Assembly (NCBI RefSeq): GCF_016462945.1 | Contig: NZ_JAEMSG010000001.1 | Span: 1 to 64,000 of the forward strand | DNA: 64,000 nucleotides | Direction: 5' to 3' | Source of the DNA: Mycolicibacterium sp. | GTDB lineage: Bacteria; Actinomycetota; Actinomycetes; Mycobacteriales; Mycobacteriaceae | Shown here: in pieces, positions 38,125 to 48,862 of the stretch | Layout of the letters: the number at the start of each line of letters is the position of its first letter | Numbering within the stretch: the stretch's first letter is position 1 | Made by a program: the position numbers and the translations under genes | The notes under the pieces: generated by a model | Told to the model about the DNA's origin: nothing | Databases searched by the model: none | Seen by the model: only the letters and a program-made list of their open reading frames with translations

Positions 38125-39012
38125 TTACATCCAGACGGCTGCTGTTTCGCTGTCCTGCGGTCGAGCCAGCGGGTGCCCCCGGCCGAGCAGATTCCCGGTG
38201 ATGATGCCGCAGAGCCGGTACATCGGAATGTCGAAGATGCTGTTGTTCATCGGCTCCTCGATGAACCGTCCGAGGCGCTCGGCGATGATGAACACGGTCA
38301 TCAGCAGGAGGCCCACAGCTATACCGGCGACGTAGTGGCCGCTGGAGTCGAGCCGACTGAAGGCCATGATCCCGAAGAACCACGCCAGCATGCGAATGAA
38401 GAAGTCGTAGTGAATCGGAAAGGGCTCGTTGCGAATTCGCTCGAGCCCACTTTGCGCAGTGGCCGACCCAGTGTTCGCCGCCATCAGCATCACCCGCGCC
38501 TGCTGGTCGATGTAACCGTCGGCGGCCAGGCTCTGAACATCGGCTGCCTGCAGATTCAGTAGCTCGGTGGAATCGGTATCCGGGGAATCCTCGGCTGTCA
38601 GTTCGATCACGCCGGGCAGCGGCTCGATGCCCCGCATCTCAGCGGCCAGCTGCCAGCAGTACCGCACCTGCCGTCGGCGCATCCGATCCAGGATCGCGGC
38701 CATGGCCGGCGATCCGTTGTCGACGGCGGTGAGGCCGTTGTGCAAGACGCGCGAGCTGATGATCTGGCCGCCCCACAGGGTGCGGGCCTCCCACCACCGG
38801 TTGTAGGCCGTGGTGTTGCGGAAACCGATGAACACCGCCGCGGCGATGCCCAGTACCGACAACACCGCGGCGGCGTACTGGATCTGGAAAGCATCGGGTA
38901 CCGGTACCAACAGCCCGGCAACGATCAGGATCGCCAGCAGGTCAGACCGCAGTTGCCATAACACCAACCCGGCCACCTTGACCGCGCCGAGGCGGCCGAC
39001 CGGTCTGATCAC
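38125..39012 (-). CDS. Bestrophin-family membrane protein
   Basis: FRNTTAYNRWWEARTLWGGQIISSRVLHN. Confidence 0.88.
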   Translation of the reverse strand: MIRPVGRLGAVKVAGLVLWQLRSDLLAILIVAGLLVPVPDAFQIQYAAAVLSVLGIAAAVFIGFRNTTAYNRWWEARTLWGGQIISSRVLHNGLTAVDNGSPAMAAILDRMRRRQVRYCWQLAAEMRGIEPLPGVIELTAEDSPDTDSTELLNLQAADVQSLAADGYIDQQARVMLMAANTGSATAQSGLERIRNEPFPIHYDFFIRMLAWFFGIMAFSRLDSSGHYVAGIAVGLLLMTVFIIAERLGRFIEEPMNNSIFDIPMYRLCGIITGNLLGRGHPLARPQDSETAAVWM

Positions 39013-39058
39013 CTGAGCATGCCGATGAGTGCGTCCGCCGGATTAGTGGCGGTCAGCA

Positions 39059-39352
39059 TCACCAGTTGTTGTTGCCCGACAGCGTGTCGCCGGGAGAAAA
39101 CGGATTATTCGCCAGATAGCCCAGGCAGGTGCCGACCCGGCCCGGCATACACGGCCCCCCGCCGATGGTGGGCGCGCCGCTGCCGGCCATCTGCCAGCAG
39201 TTGCCCGAGTTCGGATCGGCCATGTAGCCCGCAGCGCAGTTCTGACCTGGGGAAGCGGGGGCCGGAGGAAGAGCCTGCGACGGTGTCGAAGCGAACAACG
39301 CAGCGGCGGCGGCACTCAGCAGGACTGTGGACACTCTCAGCCGGTGGGTCAT
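39059..39352 (-). CDS. Small secreted protein of unknown function
   Basis: Signal peptide; NCAAGYMADPNSGNCWQMAGSGAPTIGGGPCMPGRVGTCLGY. Confidence 0.6.
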   Translation of the reverse strand: MTHRLRVSTVLLSAAAAALFASTPSQALPPAPASPGQNCAAGYMADPNSGNCWQMAGSGAPTIGGGPCMPGRVGTCLGYLANNPFSPGDTLSGNNNW

Positions 39353-39409
39353 CTCGATGCATCTTTCGTCGGTGGCAGTTGATCTGGACTGAGCCTACCC
39401 CCGGCCTGG

Positions 39410-39482
39410 CTCCCCCGGATGGACTCGAACCATCAACCGTGCGATTAACAGTCGCAAGCTCTGCCAGTTGAGCTACAGGGGA
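39410..39482 (-). tRNA. tRNA-Asn (GTT)
   Basis: TCCCCTGTAGCTCAACTGGCAGAGCTTGCGACTGTTAATCGCACGGTTGATGGTTCGAGTCCATCCGGGGGAG cloverleaf. Confidence 0.95.
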
Positions 39483-39613
39483 CCGTCCCGCTAACGCGGA
39501 CCGAGAACAGACTCTAGCGCACCGGGGGGCGGCGACGCCAAAGTCGGCCGCCCTGGGCGCCACCCCGCCGCGTCAGGCAGGATGGGGGCAGCCGCCGAGG
39601 TGGAAGGAACGCA

Positions 39614-39847
39614 GTGATCGGGTATGTAGCCGTGCTCGCGGCGGGTTATGTGCTGGGCACCAAGGCCGGCCGCGAACGTTACGAGCAGCTCGTTGGCACC
39701 TATCGCGCTGTGACGAGCAACCCCGCCACCCGGTCGATGATCGACGCGGGCCGACGCAAGATTGCTGAACGCCTATCCCCGGATCCGACGATGGTGACGC
39801 TGACCGAAATCGACGCTGAGACGACGGTGATCCAGCCGGAGGGTTAG
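39614..39847 (+). CDS. Small conserved mycobacterial protein
   Basis: MIGYVAVLAAGYVLGTKAGRERYEQLVGTYRAVTSNPATRSMIDAGRRKIAERL. Confidence 0.7.
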   Translation: MIGYVAVLAAGYVLGTKAGRERYEQLVGTYRAVTSNPATRSMIDAGRRKIAERLSPDPTMVTLTEIDAETTVIQPEG

Positions 39848-40146
39848 GGCGTGATGCCCTGGTTTATCGTCTGACCCGGCAGCAGCGGCCCGCTGGTGAT
39901 GCCGTAGCCATAACCGGGACCGTAGATACCGAAGTCCGGCGTCCCGACGTTGATGCCGTTGCCGGTCGAGTAGCCCATGCAGATCCCGTCCCCCCGCGAG
40001 CCGAACCAGGCCAGGCATTCGCCGGTGGCGGAGTTGGCCGACTCTCCCGAAGCGGCCAGGGCGACCAGGACCGGCGCCGACAGCGCAGCCGCGACGAGCG
40101 CAGCCGCGACGGCAAGGCGCCGCACACGTGACTTTGAATGAGCCAT
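39844..40146 (-). CDS. Small secreted protein of unknown function
   Basis: [34 protein letters not shown] signal-like N-terminus; Gly/Tyr-rich body. Confidence 0.6.
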   Translation of the reverse strand: MAHSKSRVRRLAVAAALVAAALSAPVLVALAASGESANSATGECLAWFGSRGDGICMGYSTGNGINVGTPDFGIYGPGYGYGITSGPLLPGQTINQGITP

Positions 40147-40225
40147 ACCTGACCTTTCGCCGAAGTTGCCGGACCCGCTAACCATAGCGTTGTCGCGCTG
40201 CTCACGCACTGGGTTCTTGGAGTGC

Positions 40226-42142
40226 TCACACACTGAGATCATCCCCGCTGGCCTGTTCCAGCAGGCTGCGGCGATAGGCCTCCAGCGCCACCAGGTCGCC
40301 GAACATGGCGTGGTATTCGTCGGTATGGTCCACCGGGGACATTCGCGAAAGCTTGGACTTGATCTCCGCGACCTGGCGGCCCACCCACACCTCCTGCAGC
40401 CGGGCCAGCACGCCGCCGATGTAGCGCGGCAGCTTCTCCTCATCGACATTGATGGTTTCCACCCCGAGCTCGGTGATCAGGCCCTCCGTGGCCTGGGCAC
40501 CGGCCTGCTCCCGCACCGTTTCGATCCACTGCGCCCCGGTCAGGCCGGCCGCGGTGCCGCCCGCGGCACCCACCGCGGTCCACACGGCCGCGTAGCCGGG
40601 ATGGGTGAAGCTCTCGACAGTCAAGGAATCGAACACCGGTCCGGCCAGGGCGGGGCACTGCAACGCCGCCTTGAGCGCCTCACGCTGCGGCCACAGTGTC
40701 GGATCCCGCGGGTCGGGCCGCCCGGCCGCCGGGCGTGCCTCGCCCGCACGGGCGGTGGCGCGGGTGCCCGGCTTGCGCCCCGCCGTTTCACGGACCCGGC
40801 TGAGAACCTGGGCGACCTCGGCCCAGCCGACCCAGCCGGCGAGCTGGCGGGCGTACTCGTCACGCAGGGTGGGGTCCTTGATCCGGGCGACGATCGGTGT
40901 GCACTCGCGCAATGCACTCACCCTGCCCTCGGCGTTGTCGAGGTCGTAGCCCGCCAGGGTGGTACGGATGGCGAACTCGAACAGCGGGGTGCGCCGCGCC
41001 ACCAGATCACGCAGCGCACCGTCGCCGGAGGCAAGGCGCAGATCGCAGGGGTCCATACCGTCGGCGGCCACCGCGACGAAACTCTGCCCGGCCAGGTTCT
41101 GCTCACCGGCGAACGCCTTGAGTGCGGCCGCCTGTCCGGCCGCATCGCCGTCGAAGACGTAGATCAGTTCACCGCGGAAGAACTTGTCGTCCATCATCAG
41201 CCGGCGCAGCATCGACAGGTGCTCATCCCCGAAGGCAGTGCCGCAGGACGCGACCGCGGTGGTGACGCCGGCCAGATGCATGGCCATCACGTCGGTGTAG
41301 CCCTCGACCACGACGGCCTGATGCCCCTTGGCGATATCGCGCTTGGCCAGGTCGATGCCGAAGAGCACCGCGGACTTCTTATAGAGCACCGTTTCGGGCG
41401 TATTGACGTACTTGGCGGTGATCTGATCGTCGTCGAAGATACGCCGGGCACCGAAACCCACCGTCTCGCCACTGGCGCTGCGGATGGGCCACAGCAGTCG
41501 CCGGTGGAAGCGGTCCATGGGGCCGCGGCGACCTTCCCGGGACAGTCCGGCCGCTTCAAGCTCCTTGAATTCGAAGCCCTTTCGGATCATGTGTTTGGTG
41601 AGCGCATCCCACCCCGACGGTGCGAAGCCACAGCCGAACTTGGCCGCCGCGGCGGCGTCGAAGTTGCGTTCGGTGAGGTACTTGCGTGCGGGTGCGGCCT
41701 CGTCGGATTCCAGTGCCGCCGAATAGAACTCCTGCGCGGCGGCATTGGCGGTGACCAGGCGGCTCCGACTGCCCCGATCGCGCTGCACACTGGTGCCGCC
41801 ACCGGTGTAGCTGACGGCATGACCGATCCGGTCGGCCAGTAATTCGACAGCCTCGACGAAGCTGACATGCTCCATCTTCTGCATGAAGGCGTACACATCG
41901 CCGCCCTCGCCGCAGCCGAAGCAATGGAAATGACCGTGGTTGGGGCGCACGTGGAACGACGGCGACTTCTCGTCGTGGAACGGGCACAAGCCCTTGAGTG
42001 AATCCGCGCCGGCCCGGCGCAACTGCACGTAGTCACCGACGATGTCCTCGATGCGGATCTTGTCCCGGATGGCAGAGATGTCGGTATCGGGTATGCGGCC
42101 CTTGCGTCCGCCACCCCCGCCTACCGCATCGGTCACGGCCAC
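40226..42142 (-). CDS. dnaG: DNA primase
   Basis: CPFHDEKSPSFHVRPNHGHFHCFGCGEGGDVYAFMQ zinc finger; VVVEGYTDVMAMH Toprim. Confidence 0.97.
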   Translation of the reverse strand: MAVTDAVGGGGGRKGRIPDTDISAIRDKIRIEDIVGDYVQLRRAGADSLKGLCPFHDEKSPSFHVRPNHGHFHCFGCGEGGDVYAFMQKMEHVSFVEAVELLADRIGHAVSYTGGGTSVQRDRGSRSRLVTANAAAQEFYSAALESDEAAPARKYLTERNFDAAAAAKFGCGFAPSGWDALTKHMIRKGFEFKELEAAGLSREGRRGPMDRFHRRLLWPIRSASGETVGFGARRIFDDDQITAKYVNTPETVLYKKSAVLFGIDLAKRDIAKGHQAVVVEGYTDVMAMHLAGVTTAVASCGTAFGDEHLSMLRRLMMDDKFFRGELIYVFDGDAAGQAAALKAFAGEQNLAGQSFVAVAADGMDPCDLRLASGDGALRDLVARRTPLFEFAIRTTLAGYDLDNAEGRVSALRECTPIVARIKDPTLRDEYARQLAGWVGWAEVAQVLSRVRETAGRKPGTRATARAGEARPAAGRPDPRDPTLWPQREALKAALQCPALAGPVFDSLTVESFTHPGYAAVWTAVGAAGGTAAGLTGAQWIETVREQAGAQATEGLITELGVETINVDEEKLPRYIGGVLARLQEVWVGRQVAEIKSKLSRMSPVDHTDEYHAMFGDLVALEAYRRSLLEQASGDDLSV

Positions 42143-42145
42143 AGT

Positions 42146-43429
42146 CTAGGTCCGGGTGTGGACGATTGCCGCGTCGATGCGCTCCAGTCGCCCCTCGGTG
42201 CACGAGGCGATCTGGTCGACGATCACCCGCATCCGGGCGCCCTCGTCGACGGCGGCGCTGAACACCGGGGCCAAGAGGGCATCGAGCGTGGCCGGCGCTC
42301 CGGCCAGAAGCCAGTGCGCCACCCGGTGAATACGGCTGCGTTGCGACGCCTGAAGTTCCAGGTGCTTCGGATCGGACATGATGAACTGCAGCGCGAGCGT
42401 CTTGAGCACCGTCACCTCGGCCCGCACCGCTGCCGGCACCTCGAGGTCGGCCTGGTACCGAACCAGCGGCCCCGACCCGGCGAACCGGCGGGTCTCGGCG
42501 ACGGCCGCCGAGGCGAAACGGCCGACCAGCTCACTGGTCAGCCGCTTGAGGGCGACCGAGGCCGCCAGAGTGCCGTCGTAGGTGCGCACCCCGGCGACCA
42601 CCGGCAGCTCGGACAGCCGCCGAGCCGCGGCCTCCAAGTCTTGCGCCGTCGGCCCGCGGCCGTCGGCTGCCGCGCCCAGCCGGGCCAGCGCCGCGGCGGC
42701 ATCGTCGTCAGCCAGCACCCGAAGGTCGATTCGGCCGGAGATCACCCCGTCCTCGACATCGTGCACCGAGTAGGCAACGTCGTCGGCCCAATCCATGACC
42801 TGTGCCTCCAGACATGGCCGCTGCGGTGGCGCGCCGGCCCGCATCCAATCGGCGAAGTCTTGGTCGTCGGCATAGAAGCCGAACTTGCGACCGCGCTCTC
42901 CGCGTTGCCACGGATACTTGGTGACAGCGTCCAGCCCGGCACGGGTCAGATTGAGCCCGACGCTGCGGAAGCTCTGGGCGTCAAGGACTTTGGGCTCCAG
43001 CCGGGTCAGAATCCGAAAATTCTGGGCATTGCCCTCGAAGCCGCCGCACGCGGCGGCGAACTCGTCCAGTGCCTGCTCACCGTTGTGCCCGTAGGGAGGG
43101 TGTCCGATGTCATGAGCCAGGCCGGCCATATCAACCAGATCAGGATCGCAGCCCAGCGGAACGGCCATTCCCCGGCCGATCTGGGCCACCTCCAGGGAGT
43201 GGGTCAACCGTGTTCGCGGGTTGTCGCTCTCGCGAGGCCCGACCACCTGGGTCTTGTCGGCCAGCCGACGCAGGGCGGCGCTGTGCAGTACCCGGGCCCG
43301 GTCCCGGGCGAAGTCGCTGCGGTGCTCGGTCGCAATCCCGGGCAGCGTGGCACCCTTCGCCGGCTCGGACACCAGGCGCTCACGATCGGCCTCGCCGTAG
43401 CTGCCCTGCTGATTCGTCGTCACCTGCAT
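42146..43429 (-). CDS. dgt: Deoxyguanosinetriphosphate triphosphohydrolase
   Basis: [53 protein letters not shown]. Confidence 0.95.
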   Translation of the reverse strand: MQVTTNQQGSYGEADRERLVSEPAKGATLPGIATEHRSDFARDRARVLHSAALRRLADKTQVVGPRESDNPRTRLTHSLEVAQIGRGMAVPLGCDPDLVDMAGLAHDIGHPPYGHNGEQALDEFAAACGGFEGNAQNFRILTRLEPKVLDAQSFRSVGLNLTRAGLDAVTKYPWQRGERGRKFGFYADDQDFADWMRAGAPPQRPCLEAQVMDWADDVAYSVHDVEDGVISGRIDLRVLADDDAAAALARLGAAADGRGPTAQDLEAAARRLSELPVVAGVRTYDGTLAASVALKRLTSELVGRFASAAVAETRRFAGSGPLVRYQADLEVPAAVRAEVTVLKTLALQFIMSDPKHLELQASQRSRIHRVAHWLLAGAPATLDALLAPVFSAAVDEGARMRVIVDQIASCTEGRLERIDAAIVHTRT

Positions 43430-43521
43430 CTCACCCCGGAACAGTCTGCCAGTACCCGGCCGGGCACAAATCCGGACGAAGTTTTGCTGGCATCCCGCTA
43501 TTGCCTACTACATTGGCGGTC

Positions 43522-45525
43522 ATGCGCCTGCATCGTCTGCTCAGTCTGCTCGCTGCGATCCTGATGACCGCCACCCTGCTCGCCCCGTCGGTGACGGCTG
43601 AGCCGCCGTTTCGGCTCCCTGACACCGTCATCGACAACACCGGCGTGCTCAGTGAGCGCCAACTCGCCGACGTGCAGAAATCAGTGGACCAGCTCTACAG
43701 CGAACGACACGTGCGGCTGTGGGTGGTGTTCGTCGAGTCCTTCGCGCCCCAGGGCGCGGTGGGCTGGGCCCAACAAACCCGCACCATCAGCGACCTGAGC
43801 AACGAGGACGCCATCTTGGCGGTGGCCACCGGGCAACGCTCGTATGCCTTTCTGGTGCCGTCAGCCGCGGCCGGCGGCAGCTCGACCAAGGTCGATGACA
43901 TCCGCCGCGACCGCATCGAACCGGCTCTGCGCAACAGTGACTGGGTCGGTGCAGCGACAGCGGCCGCCACCGGGTTGGCCAATCTGGGCAAGAGTGGCGG
44001 TACGGGCGGCGGCCTTTCGCTGATACCGATGGTGGCTATCGCCGGCATCGGCCTGCTGGTGATCGCAGCGCTGATGCTCTGGAGCCGGCGGCGGCGGGCC
44101 AAGCGCCATGAGGCTGATGTCGCGGCGGCCAAGAACGTCGATCCCACCGATCCGGAAGCCTTGGCCTCGGTGCCGATCGGAGCGCTGGACGATCTGTCGA
44201 AATCGATCGTCGTCGAGGTCGACAATGCGGTACGCACCAGCGCCAACGAACTCGTGCTGGCAGTCGAGGAATTCGGGGACGCCCAGACGGCGCCGTTCGC
44301 CGCCGCGGTGGACAGTGCCCGGACCACCCTCAAGCAGGCCTTCGCCGTCCGTCAGAAGTTGGACGACGATGTTCCCGAACCACTGCCCGAGCGCCGCGAT
44401 CTGCTGACCCGGGTGGTGGTGTCGGCGGCCAAAGCCAATAGGGAACTGGAAACCCAGACCGCGTCCTTCCACCAGATGCGCGATCTGGTGTTCAATGCCC
44501 CCGAGCGGCTGGACACCCTCACGCAGCAATTGGTCACCGTGACCGCCAGGCTGGAGCCCTCCGATCAGAAAATCGCTCAGTTGCGCACCGAGTTCGACGA
44601 GTCGGCGCTGGCGTCGGTGGCACGCAATGTCAATGCCGCGCGCGAGCGGGTCGAGTTCGCCGACAAGTCGATCACCCGCGGCCGGGAGCTGGCGGCCAAG
44701 CCGGTGGCCGGCGAGGTGGACGAATTGGTCGATTGCGTGCGCGGTGCGGAATCGTCTCTGCAGCAAGCTAATACGATGCTCGATGCCATCGACAGCGCGG
44801 CCAGCGATATCCGCAAGGCAGTCTCCACGTTGCCTGCGGCGGTCGAGGACATCCAACGCGGCATCACCCAGGCCTCCGAGCAACTCGCGCAGGGCGGGCT
44901 GGAGAAGGCGACCGAATTGTCGACCGCGCGCGATGCAGCGGTGAGAGCCGTCGCCAGCGCGCAGACCACCGGCGCGACCGACCCGCTGGGTGCCTTCACC
45001 CTGCTGACCCAGGCCGATGCCGACCTGGACCGACTGCTGGCCGGAGTCGCCGAGGAACGCGACGCCACCGAACGGCTGAACAAGTCCTACGAGCAGGCGC
45101 TGTTCACCGCCCAGTCACGCGTTCGCTCGGTGTCGGACTACATCGATACCCGCCGCGGCAGCGTCGGTCCCGAGGCTCGGACCCGGTTCAACGAGGCGGT
45201 GCGTCAACTCGACGCGGCCCAGACCAAGTCGAAGACCAACATCACCGAGGCGATCGCACACGCCAACGGCGCGGCGATGCTGGCCGCGCAGGCCCAGCAG
45301 TTGGCCAATGACGATGTGCAGGCCGGCCAGCGGGAGTACCAGACCCGCGACCGCGGGGGACGGCAGTCCGATATGGGCGCGATGGTCGGCGGCATCATCC
45401 TCGGAAACATCCTCACCGGTGGCGGTGGATTCGGCGGCGGCGGTGGCTGGACGTCGACCAGCTATGGGGGCTCATCCGGCGGCGGTGGCGACGGCGGACT
45501 GCTGGGCGGCGGCGGTCGGTTCTAG
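43522..45525 (+). CDS. TPM-domain membrane protein (Rv2345-like)
   Basis: DTVIDNTGVLSERQLADVQKSVDQLYSERHVRLWVVFVESF, TM segment, coiled-coil, Gly/Ser-rich tail. Confidence 0.85.
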   Translation: MRLHRLLSLLAAILMTATLLAPSVTAEPPFRLPDTVIDNTGVLSERQLADVQKSVDQLYSERHVRLWVVFVESFAPQGAVGWAQQTRTISDLSNEDAILAVATGQRSYAFLVPSAAAGGSSTKVDDIRRDRIEPALRNSDWVGAATAAATGLANLGKSGGTGGGLSLIPMVAIAGIGLLVIAALMLWSRRRRAKRHEADVAAAKNVDPTDPEALASVPIGALDDLSKSIVVEVDNAVRTSANELVLAVEEFGDAQTAPFAAAVDSARTTLKQAFAVRQKLDDDVPEPLPERRDLLTRVVVSAAKANRELETQTASFHQMRDLVFNAPERLDTLTQQLVTVTARLEPSDQKIAQLRTEFDESALASVARNVNAARERVEFADKSITRGRELAAKPVAGEVDELVDCVRGAESSLQQANTMLDAIDSAASDIRKAVSTLPAAVEDIQRGITQASEQLAQGGLEKATELSTARDAAVRAVASAQTTGATDPLGAFTLLTQADADLDRLLAGVAEERDATERLNKSYEQALFTAQSRVRSVSDYIDTRRGSVGPEARTRFNEAVRQLDAAQTKSKTNITEAIAHANGAAMLAAQAQQLANDDVQAGQREYQTRDRGGRQSDMGAMVGGIILGNILTGGGGFGGGGGWTSTSYGGSSGGGGDGGLLGGGGRF

Positions 45526-45528
45526 CGA

Positions 45529-46935
45529 TCAGCCGAGCAACCGCGCGGCGAGGAAACCCACCACAGCATCCAGGCCCACGCGCTCCTGGGTCATCGCGTC
45601 GCGGTCACGGATGGTCACCGCCTGATCCTCGAGGGTGTCGAAGTCGACCGTCACGCAGAATGGCGTTCCGATCTCATCCTGACGGCGGTAACGGCGGCCG
45701 ATCGCACCGGCGTCGTCAAACTCCACGTTCCAGTTCTTGCGCAACTCGGCGGCAAGATCACGCGCCTTCGGGCTGAGGTCGGCGTGCCGGGACAGCGGCA
45801 GTACCGCGGCCTTCACCGGCGCGAGTCGCGGATCCAGCCGCAGCACGGTGCGCTTGTCCACACCGCCCTTGGCATTGGGCGCCTCGTCCTCGGCGTAGGA
45901 GTCGACCAGGAATGCCATAAACGAACGGGTAAGTCCCGCTGCGGGTTCGATGACATACGGGACATAACGGGTATCGGTGGTCTGGTCATAGAACGACAGG
46001 TCGGTCCCGGAGTGCTGCGAGTGGGTCGTGAGATCGAAGTCGGTGCGGTTGGCCACACCCTCAAGTTCGCCCCACGGGTTTCCTGCGAAGCCGAACTTGT
46101 ATTCGATGTCGGTGGTGCCGGCCGAGTAGTGCGACAACTTCTCCCTGGGATGTTCGAAGAGCCGCAGGTTGTCCCGCTTGATACCGAGGTCGACGTACCA
46201 CTGGAACCGGTTGTCGATCCAGTACCGATGCCACTGCGCCGCGGTATCGGGTTCGACGAAGAACTCCATCTCCATCTGCTCGAACTCGCGGGTGCGGAAG
46301 ATGAAGTTGCCCGGGGTGATCTCGTTGCGGAAGCTCTTACCGATCTGGCCGATCCCGAACGGCGGCTTCTTACGTGAGCTGGTGACCACATTAGCGAAGT
46401 TGACGAAGATGCCTTGAGCGGTCTCGGGCCGCAGATAGTGCAGCCCCTCCTCGCTCTCGATCGGACCGAGATAGGTCTTGAGCATCATGTTGAACTCGCG
46501 CGGCTCGGTCCACTGACCTTTTGTCCCGCAGTCGGCGCAGACGATGTCGGTCATCGGCACTGATTCCGGGGTCGAGACGCCCTCCTTCGCCCCCTTTTTC
46601 TCGAAATGCGCCTCCTGCATGTGATCCTGCCGGTGGCGCCTATGGCACTGCAGACACTCGACGAGCGGATCGTTGAACACCTCAACGTGGCCCGACGCCA
46701 CCCATACCTCGCGCGGCAGGATGATCGAGGAGTCCAGACCGACGACGTCATCGCGTCCGGTCACCATCGACCGCCACCACTGCCGTTTGATGTTCTCCTT
46801 AAGTTCGACGCCCAACGGTCCGTAGTCCCACGCCGAGCGGGTGCCGCCATAAATCTCGCCGGCGGGATACACCAGGCCGCGGCGCTTGGCCAGGTTGACG
46901 ACGGAATCGATGACAGACGCCACGGTGGGTTGCAC
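45529..46935 (-). CDS. glyS: Glycyl-tRNA synthetase
   Basis: [63 protein letters not shown]. Confidence 0.97.
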   Translation of the reverse strand: MQPTVASVIDSVVNLAKRRGLVYPAGEIYGGTRSAWDYGPLGVELKENIKRQWWRSMVTGRDDVVGLDSSIILPREVWVASGHVEVFNDPLVECLQCHRRHRQDHMQEAHFEKKGAKEGVSTPESVPMTDIVCADCGTKGQWTEPREFNMMLKTYLGPIESEEGLHYLRPETAQGIFVNFANVVTSSRKKPPFGIGQIGKSFRNEITPGNFIFRTREFEQMEMEFFVEPDTAAQWHRYWIDNRFQWYVDLGIKRDNLRLFEHPREKLSHYSAGTTDIEYKFGFAGNPWGELEGVANRTDFDLTTHSQHSGTDLSFYDQTTDTRYVPYVIEPAAGLTRSFMAFLVDSYAEDEAPNAKGGVDKRTVLRLDPRLAPVKAAVLPLSRHADLSPKARDLAAELRKNWNVEFDDAGAIGRRYRRQDEIGTPFCVTVDFDTLEDQAVTIRDRDAMTQERVGLDAVVGFLAARLLG

Positions 46936-47040
46936 TCCTAAGTCTGCTGAAAGGTCCGCTGAAAGCGAACCCTTTTAGCCTAAGCGACCGGCCACACGAG
47001 CTGCGACAGGCGTCGTGGCGCCTGCGATTGTGAGACGATA

Positions 47041-47511
47041 GTGGAAATGATTTTCAATAGTAGGTCTGCGAACCCGGCTGATGACGACGCCACCGCTGAG
47101 GTCCGCCTTCGTTCTGCCGTCGCCGGCGTGCGTGCCACCCGGCAACGCGGGGCCATCATCGCACTGCTCGACACCCTCGATGGGTTCCGTTCCGCCCAGG
47201 AGTTGCATGACGAACTACGCCACAGCGGTGCGACCATCGGCCTGACAACCGTCTATCGCACCCTGCAGGCGCTGGCGGCTGCAGACCTGGTCGACATGGT
47301 GCGTACCGACACCGGGGAATCGGTCTACCGGCGCTGCACTGCACCGCATCATCACCATCACCTGGTCTGCCGCGACTGTGGGGCGGCGGTGGAGGTCAGT
47401 GGTCTCGAGGTCGAGGCCTGGGCCGCCGAAGTGGCTGCAGACCATGGCTTTTCTGATGTGAGCCACACCATCGAACTATTCGGCACCTGCGGCGACTGCC
47501 ATAGCCGCTAG
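47041..47511 (+). CDS. zur: Fur-family zinc regulator Zur (FurB)
   Basis: RATRQRGAIIALLDTLDGFRSAQELHDELRHSGATIGLTTVYRTLQ...HHHHHLVCRDCGAAVEV...CGDC; true start may lie downstream of 47041. Confidence 0.92.
   Translation: MEMIFNSRSANPADDDATAEVRLRSAVAGVRATRQRGAIIALLDTLDGFRSAQELHDELRHSGATIGLTTVYRTLQALAAADLVDMVRTDTGESVYRRCTAPHHHHHLVCRDCGAAVEVSGLEVEAWAAEVAADHGFSDVSHTIELFGTCGDCHSR
47042..47056. promoter_or_regulatory. Zur-box-like palindrome at the zur 5' end
   Basis: TGGAAATGATTTTCA, close to TGAAAATxATTTTCA. Confidence 0.45.
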
Positions 47512-47909
47512 GCGGGCAACGCCCGTCGGACATCAGCTCCGGCGGCCAACACCATCATGATCAGCGTCTGTAGCGCCTGATCATCGAGTCCCAGGTGCGG
47601 GAAGTTGTAGCGGAGCACCACATCGGCGCGCTCGCAGACTGCTCCCCCAGTCGGATGTTCCACCAGTGTCACGGTTCCCAGCATCGTCTTGGATGCTTGT
47701 GCCGCAACGCTTTTCCGCAAATCGGCATCGGGCGTGAGGTCCCAGGCAAGCACCTGTGTCAGCGAGATCATCTCCAGGCCATCCGCGATCGTCACCGTGC
47801 GCAGCGATGCGAACGTGTCATCATGACGCACAGTCAGTGCGCCGTCATCTTCGACGTCGACGGACATGACCTGCCCGAGGACATCGGCCAGTGGTCGGGC
47901 AGGGGGCAT
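47508..47909 (-). CDS. Conserved hypothetical (Rv2360c-like by position)
   Basis: ORF between zur and uppS, ATGA overlap with uppS. Confidence 0.65.
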   Translation of the reverse strand: MPPARPLADVLGQVMSVDVEDDGALTVRHDDTFASLRTVTIADGLEMISLTQVLAWDLTPDADLRKSVAAQASKTMLGTVTLVEHPTGGAVCERADVVLRYNFPHLGLDDQALQTLIMMVLAAGADVRRALPA

Positions 47910-48862
47910 CAGGCGCGGCCGAAACGCCGGTTGCGGTGTACGTACTCCTCGCATGCGGCCCATAGGTCACGCCGGTCATAGTCCGGCCAGAGCTTGTCCT
48001 GGAATACGTACTCGGCGTACGCGGCCTGCCACAGCAGGAAATTGCTTGACCGCTGTTCGCCCGAGGTGCGGATGAACAAATCCACATCGGGGATGTCGGG
48101 GCGGTGCAGATGTTCGGTGATAGTGGCTTCGCCCACCCGTTCCGGGTCGATACGGCCGGCGACGGCGTCTCTGGCGATCTGTCTTGCCGCTTCGGCGATT
48201 TCGGCACGACCGCCGTAGTTCACGCAGTAATTCACCGTGATCACATCGTTGTCGAGGGTCATCTCCTCGGCGATGTCGAACTCCTTGATGACACTGCGCC
48301 ACATCCGCGCGCGGGAGCCGACCCAACGCATTCGAACACCCATCACGTCGAGATTCTCCCGACGCCGGCAGACAACCTCACGGTTGAATCCCATCAGGAA
48401 CCGGACCTCTTCGGTGCTGCGCTTCCAGTTCTCGGTGGAGAAGGCATAGACCGACAGATGCTTGATGCCCAGTTCGATTGCACCGCAGGTGACATCAATG
48501 AGCACCGCCTCACCCATCTTGTGGCCCTCGGTGCGGCTCAGGCCACGCTGGGTGGCCCACCGGCCGTTGCCGTCCATGACGACTGCCACATGCTGGGGAA
48601 GCTGGTCTGCCGGGATGGCCGGGGGCGTCGCCCTGGAGACATGCTGGGGTGGCCGACGGGCCCCGCCGTCGGGCGCGGGCGGCAGCTCCGGGAAGACCAC
48701 CGGCCAGGCCGAGGTGTCGGGGAATACCGGGTAGTCGTCAGGCGGCGGGGGCAGTTGGGGCAACCGCTCCCTTCGCCTGCGCTCAGCCCCCCGCAAGGAG
48801 CTGGTCAACCGGTCCATCGCCATGGGCCACATCCTGCCTGAATATCTCCGCAATATGTTCAA
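47909..48862 (-). CDS. uppS: (Poly)prenyl diphosphate synthase
   Basis: [51 protein letters not shown]. Confidence 0.95.
   Translation of the reverse strand: MNILRRYSGRMWPMAMDRLTSSLRGAERRRRERLPQLPPPPDDYPVFPDTSAWPVVFPELPPAPDGGARRPPQHVSRATPPAIPADQLPQHVAVVMDGNGRWATQRGLSRTEGHKMGEAVLIDVTCGAIELGIKHLSVYAFSTENWKRSTEEVRFLMGFNREVVCRRRENLDVMGVRMRWVGSRARMWRSVIKEFDIAEEMTLDNDVITVNYCVNYGGRAEIAEAARQIARDAVAGRIDPERVGEATITEHLHRPDIPDVDLFIRTSGEQRSSNFLLWQAAYAEYVFQDKLWPDYDRRDLWAACEEYVHRNRRFGRA

Noticed and set aside
40166-41842. 558-aa plus-strand ORF
   Set aside because: Antisense to dnaG; no domain-like sequence.
42158-43564. 468-aa plus-strand ORF
   Set aside because: Antisense to dgt.
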